A stretch of DNA of 64,000 bases, taken from assembly GCA_027886175.1 (NCBI GenBank), contig JAJNNQ010000006.1, positions 1-64,000 of the forward strand, read 5' to 3'. Each line of letters begins with the position of its first letter. The stretch's first letter is position 1. The notes beneath the pieces were generated by a model that saw nothing but the letters and a program-made list of their open reading frames with translations, did not search any database and was not told the DNA's origin. The stretch is from Phylloscopus collybita. Its lineage: Eukaryota > Chordata > Aves > Passeriformes > Phylloscopidae. Of the stretch, positions 63,909-64,000 are shown piece by piece. Both the position numbers and the translations under genes were made by a program.

Positions 63909-64000
63909 TGTTCTCTGATTTCAAGATTTCGTTCCCTTTCCTGAAAGGAAGACTTTCCTTTCAGGAAAGGGAACGAAATCTTGCGATTTTAATGAGCATT
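63909..64000 (+). repeat. Right partial unit
   Basis: The last unit is cut just after its inverted repeat (63923-63984), before the next HindIII site. No change in sequence character announces an array boundary, so the array extends beyond the right edge. Confidence 0.95.

Larger units (their letters stand above)
1..64000 (+). repeat. Satellite DNA array, ~413-bp monomer, about 155 head-to-tail copies
   Basis: The same unit repeats without interruption and always in the same orientation. Taking the TTG 14 bases before the inverted repeat as unit start, starts 1-155 are: 316,729,1140,1552,1965,2378,2791,3205,3617,4031,4444,4856,5270,5682,6093,6506,6918,7333,7747,8160,8573,8986,9398,9811,10224,10637,11049,11463,11877,12290,12703,13115,13529,13942,14355,14768,15182,15590,16001,16415,16829,17242,17656,18070,18483,18895,19309,19723,20136,20549,20963,21376,21789,22201,22613,23026,23439,23851,24263,24676,25089,25501,25915,26328,26740,27153,27567,27980,28394,28806,29220,29633,30045,30459,30867,31281,31695,32108,32522,32936,33349,33761,34175,34589,35002,35415,35828,36242,36655,37068,37480,37892,38306,38719,39132,39544,39956,40368,40781,41195,41608,42021,42433,42845,43257,43670,44083,44495,44908,45322,45736,46149,46561,46973,47387,47800,48213,48625,49037,49449,49862,50275,50687,51101,51514,51926,52340,52753,53166,53578,53992,54405,54818,55231,55644,56057,56471,56884,57297,57710,58123,58536,58949,59363,59777,60191,60603,61016,61430,61843,62256,62669,63082,63495,63909. 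Unit lengths are 408 (two copies) and 411-415. No unique sequence interrupts the array. The family is not recognised by me. Confidence 0.99.

Noticed and set aside
1..64000. CRISPR array
   Set aside because: Units are about 413 bp and fully repetitive; there are no short repeats with unique spacers and no cas genes.
1..64000. Iterons, plasmid origin or telomere repeats
   Set aside because: There are no short tandem iterons, no replication gene and no TTAGGG- or TTTAGGG-type runs.
1..64000. Ribosomal spacer subrepeats or LTR-derived repeat
   Set aside because: No rRNA gene, LTR ends, primer-binding site, polypurine tract or transposon coding sequence appears anywhere in 64 kb. An ancient origin from such elements cannot be excluded but is not supported.

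Overview
The whole window is one uninterrupted satellite DNA array. A head-to-tail tandem repeat of about 413 bp runs from base 1 to base 64000. It makes 155 passes of the same landmark (first at 316, last at 63909; mean spacing 412.9 bp), and every copy lies in the same orientation. No other sequence is present: I see no gene, RNA gene, transposon, CRISPR array, telomere repeat or unique spacer, and both window ends fall inside a unit, so the array continues on both sides. Tens of kilobases of homogeneous, long-unit satellite with higher-order structure point to a eukaryotic nuclear chromosome (centromeric, pericentromeric, subtelomeric or other heterochromatin). I do not recognise the satellite family and cannot name the species.

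The monomer is strongly strand-asymmetric. The reference copy 417-829, counted by hand, holds A 67, C 95, G 74 and T 177, which is 41% GC and 66% pyrimidine on the + strand. Each unit has a HindIII site, a polymorphic T-tract, and a perfect 29-bp inverted repeat with a 4-base centre. Five short landmarks occur twice per unit, in the same order and about half a period apart, so the unit looks like an old dimer of a roughly 206-bp element. The inverted repeat exists in only one of the two halves.

Regional layout: (1) 1-6500 has scattered one-base changes in homopolymer runs, nearly all losses or gains, that are not seen later; they look like consensus error near a contig end or decay near an array edge. 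(2) 6500-10636 has mixed monomer variants. (3) 10637-37067 carries nested higher-order repeats. A block of about 9 units (X) recurs four times at about 7-7.8 kb, alternating with blocks Y and Z, so that a super-unit of about 36-38 monomers (14.9-15.7 kb) repeats. (4) 37892-49448 shows recent seven-unit amplification (2889-bp period) and its derivatives. (5) 23851-26739 reappears at 49037-51925, 25186 bp away. (6) 56000-64000 has more private substitutions, a lost HindIII site and small 1-3 unit duplications.

Nothing here works as a gene system. All open frames are repeat-periodic by-products, broken by stops in every unit and shifted by T-tract length. The biology on offer is satellite evolution (unequal exchange, block amplification, CpG decay) and a hairpin or cruciform-capable element repeated every 413 bp.
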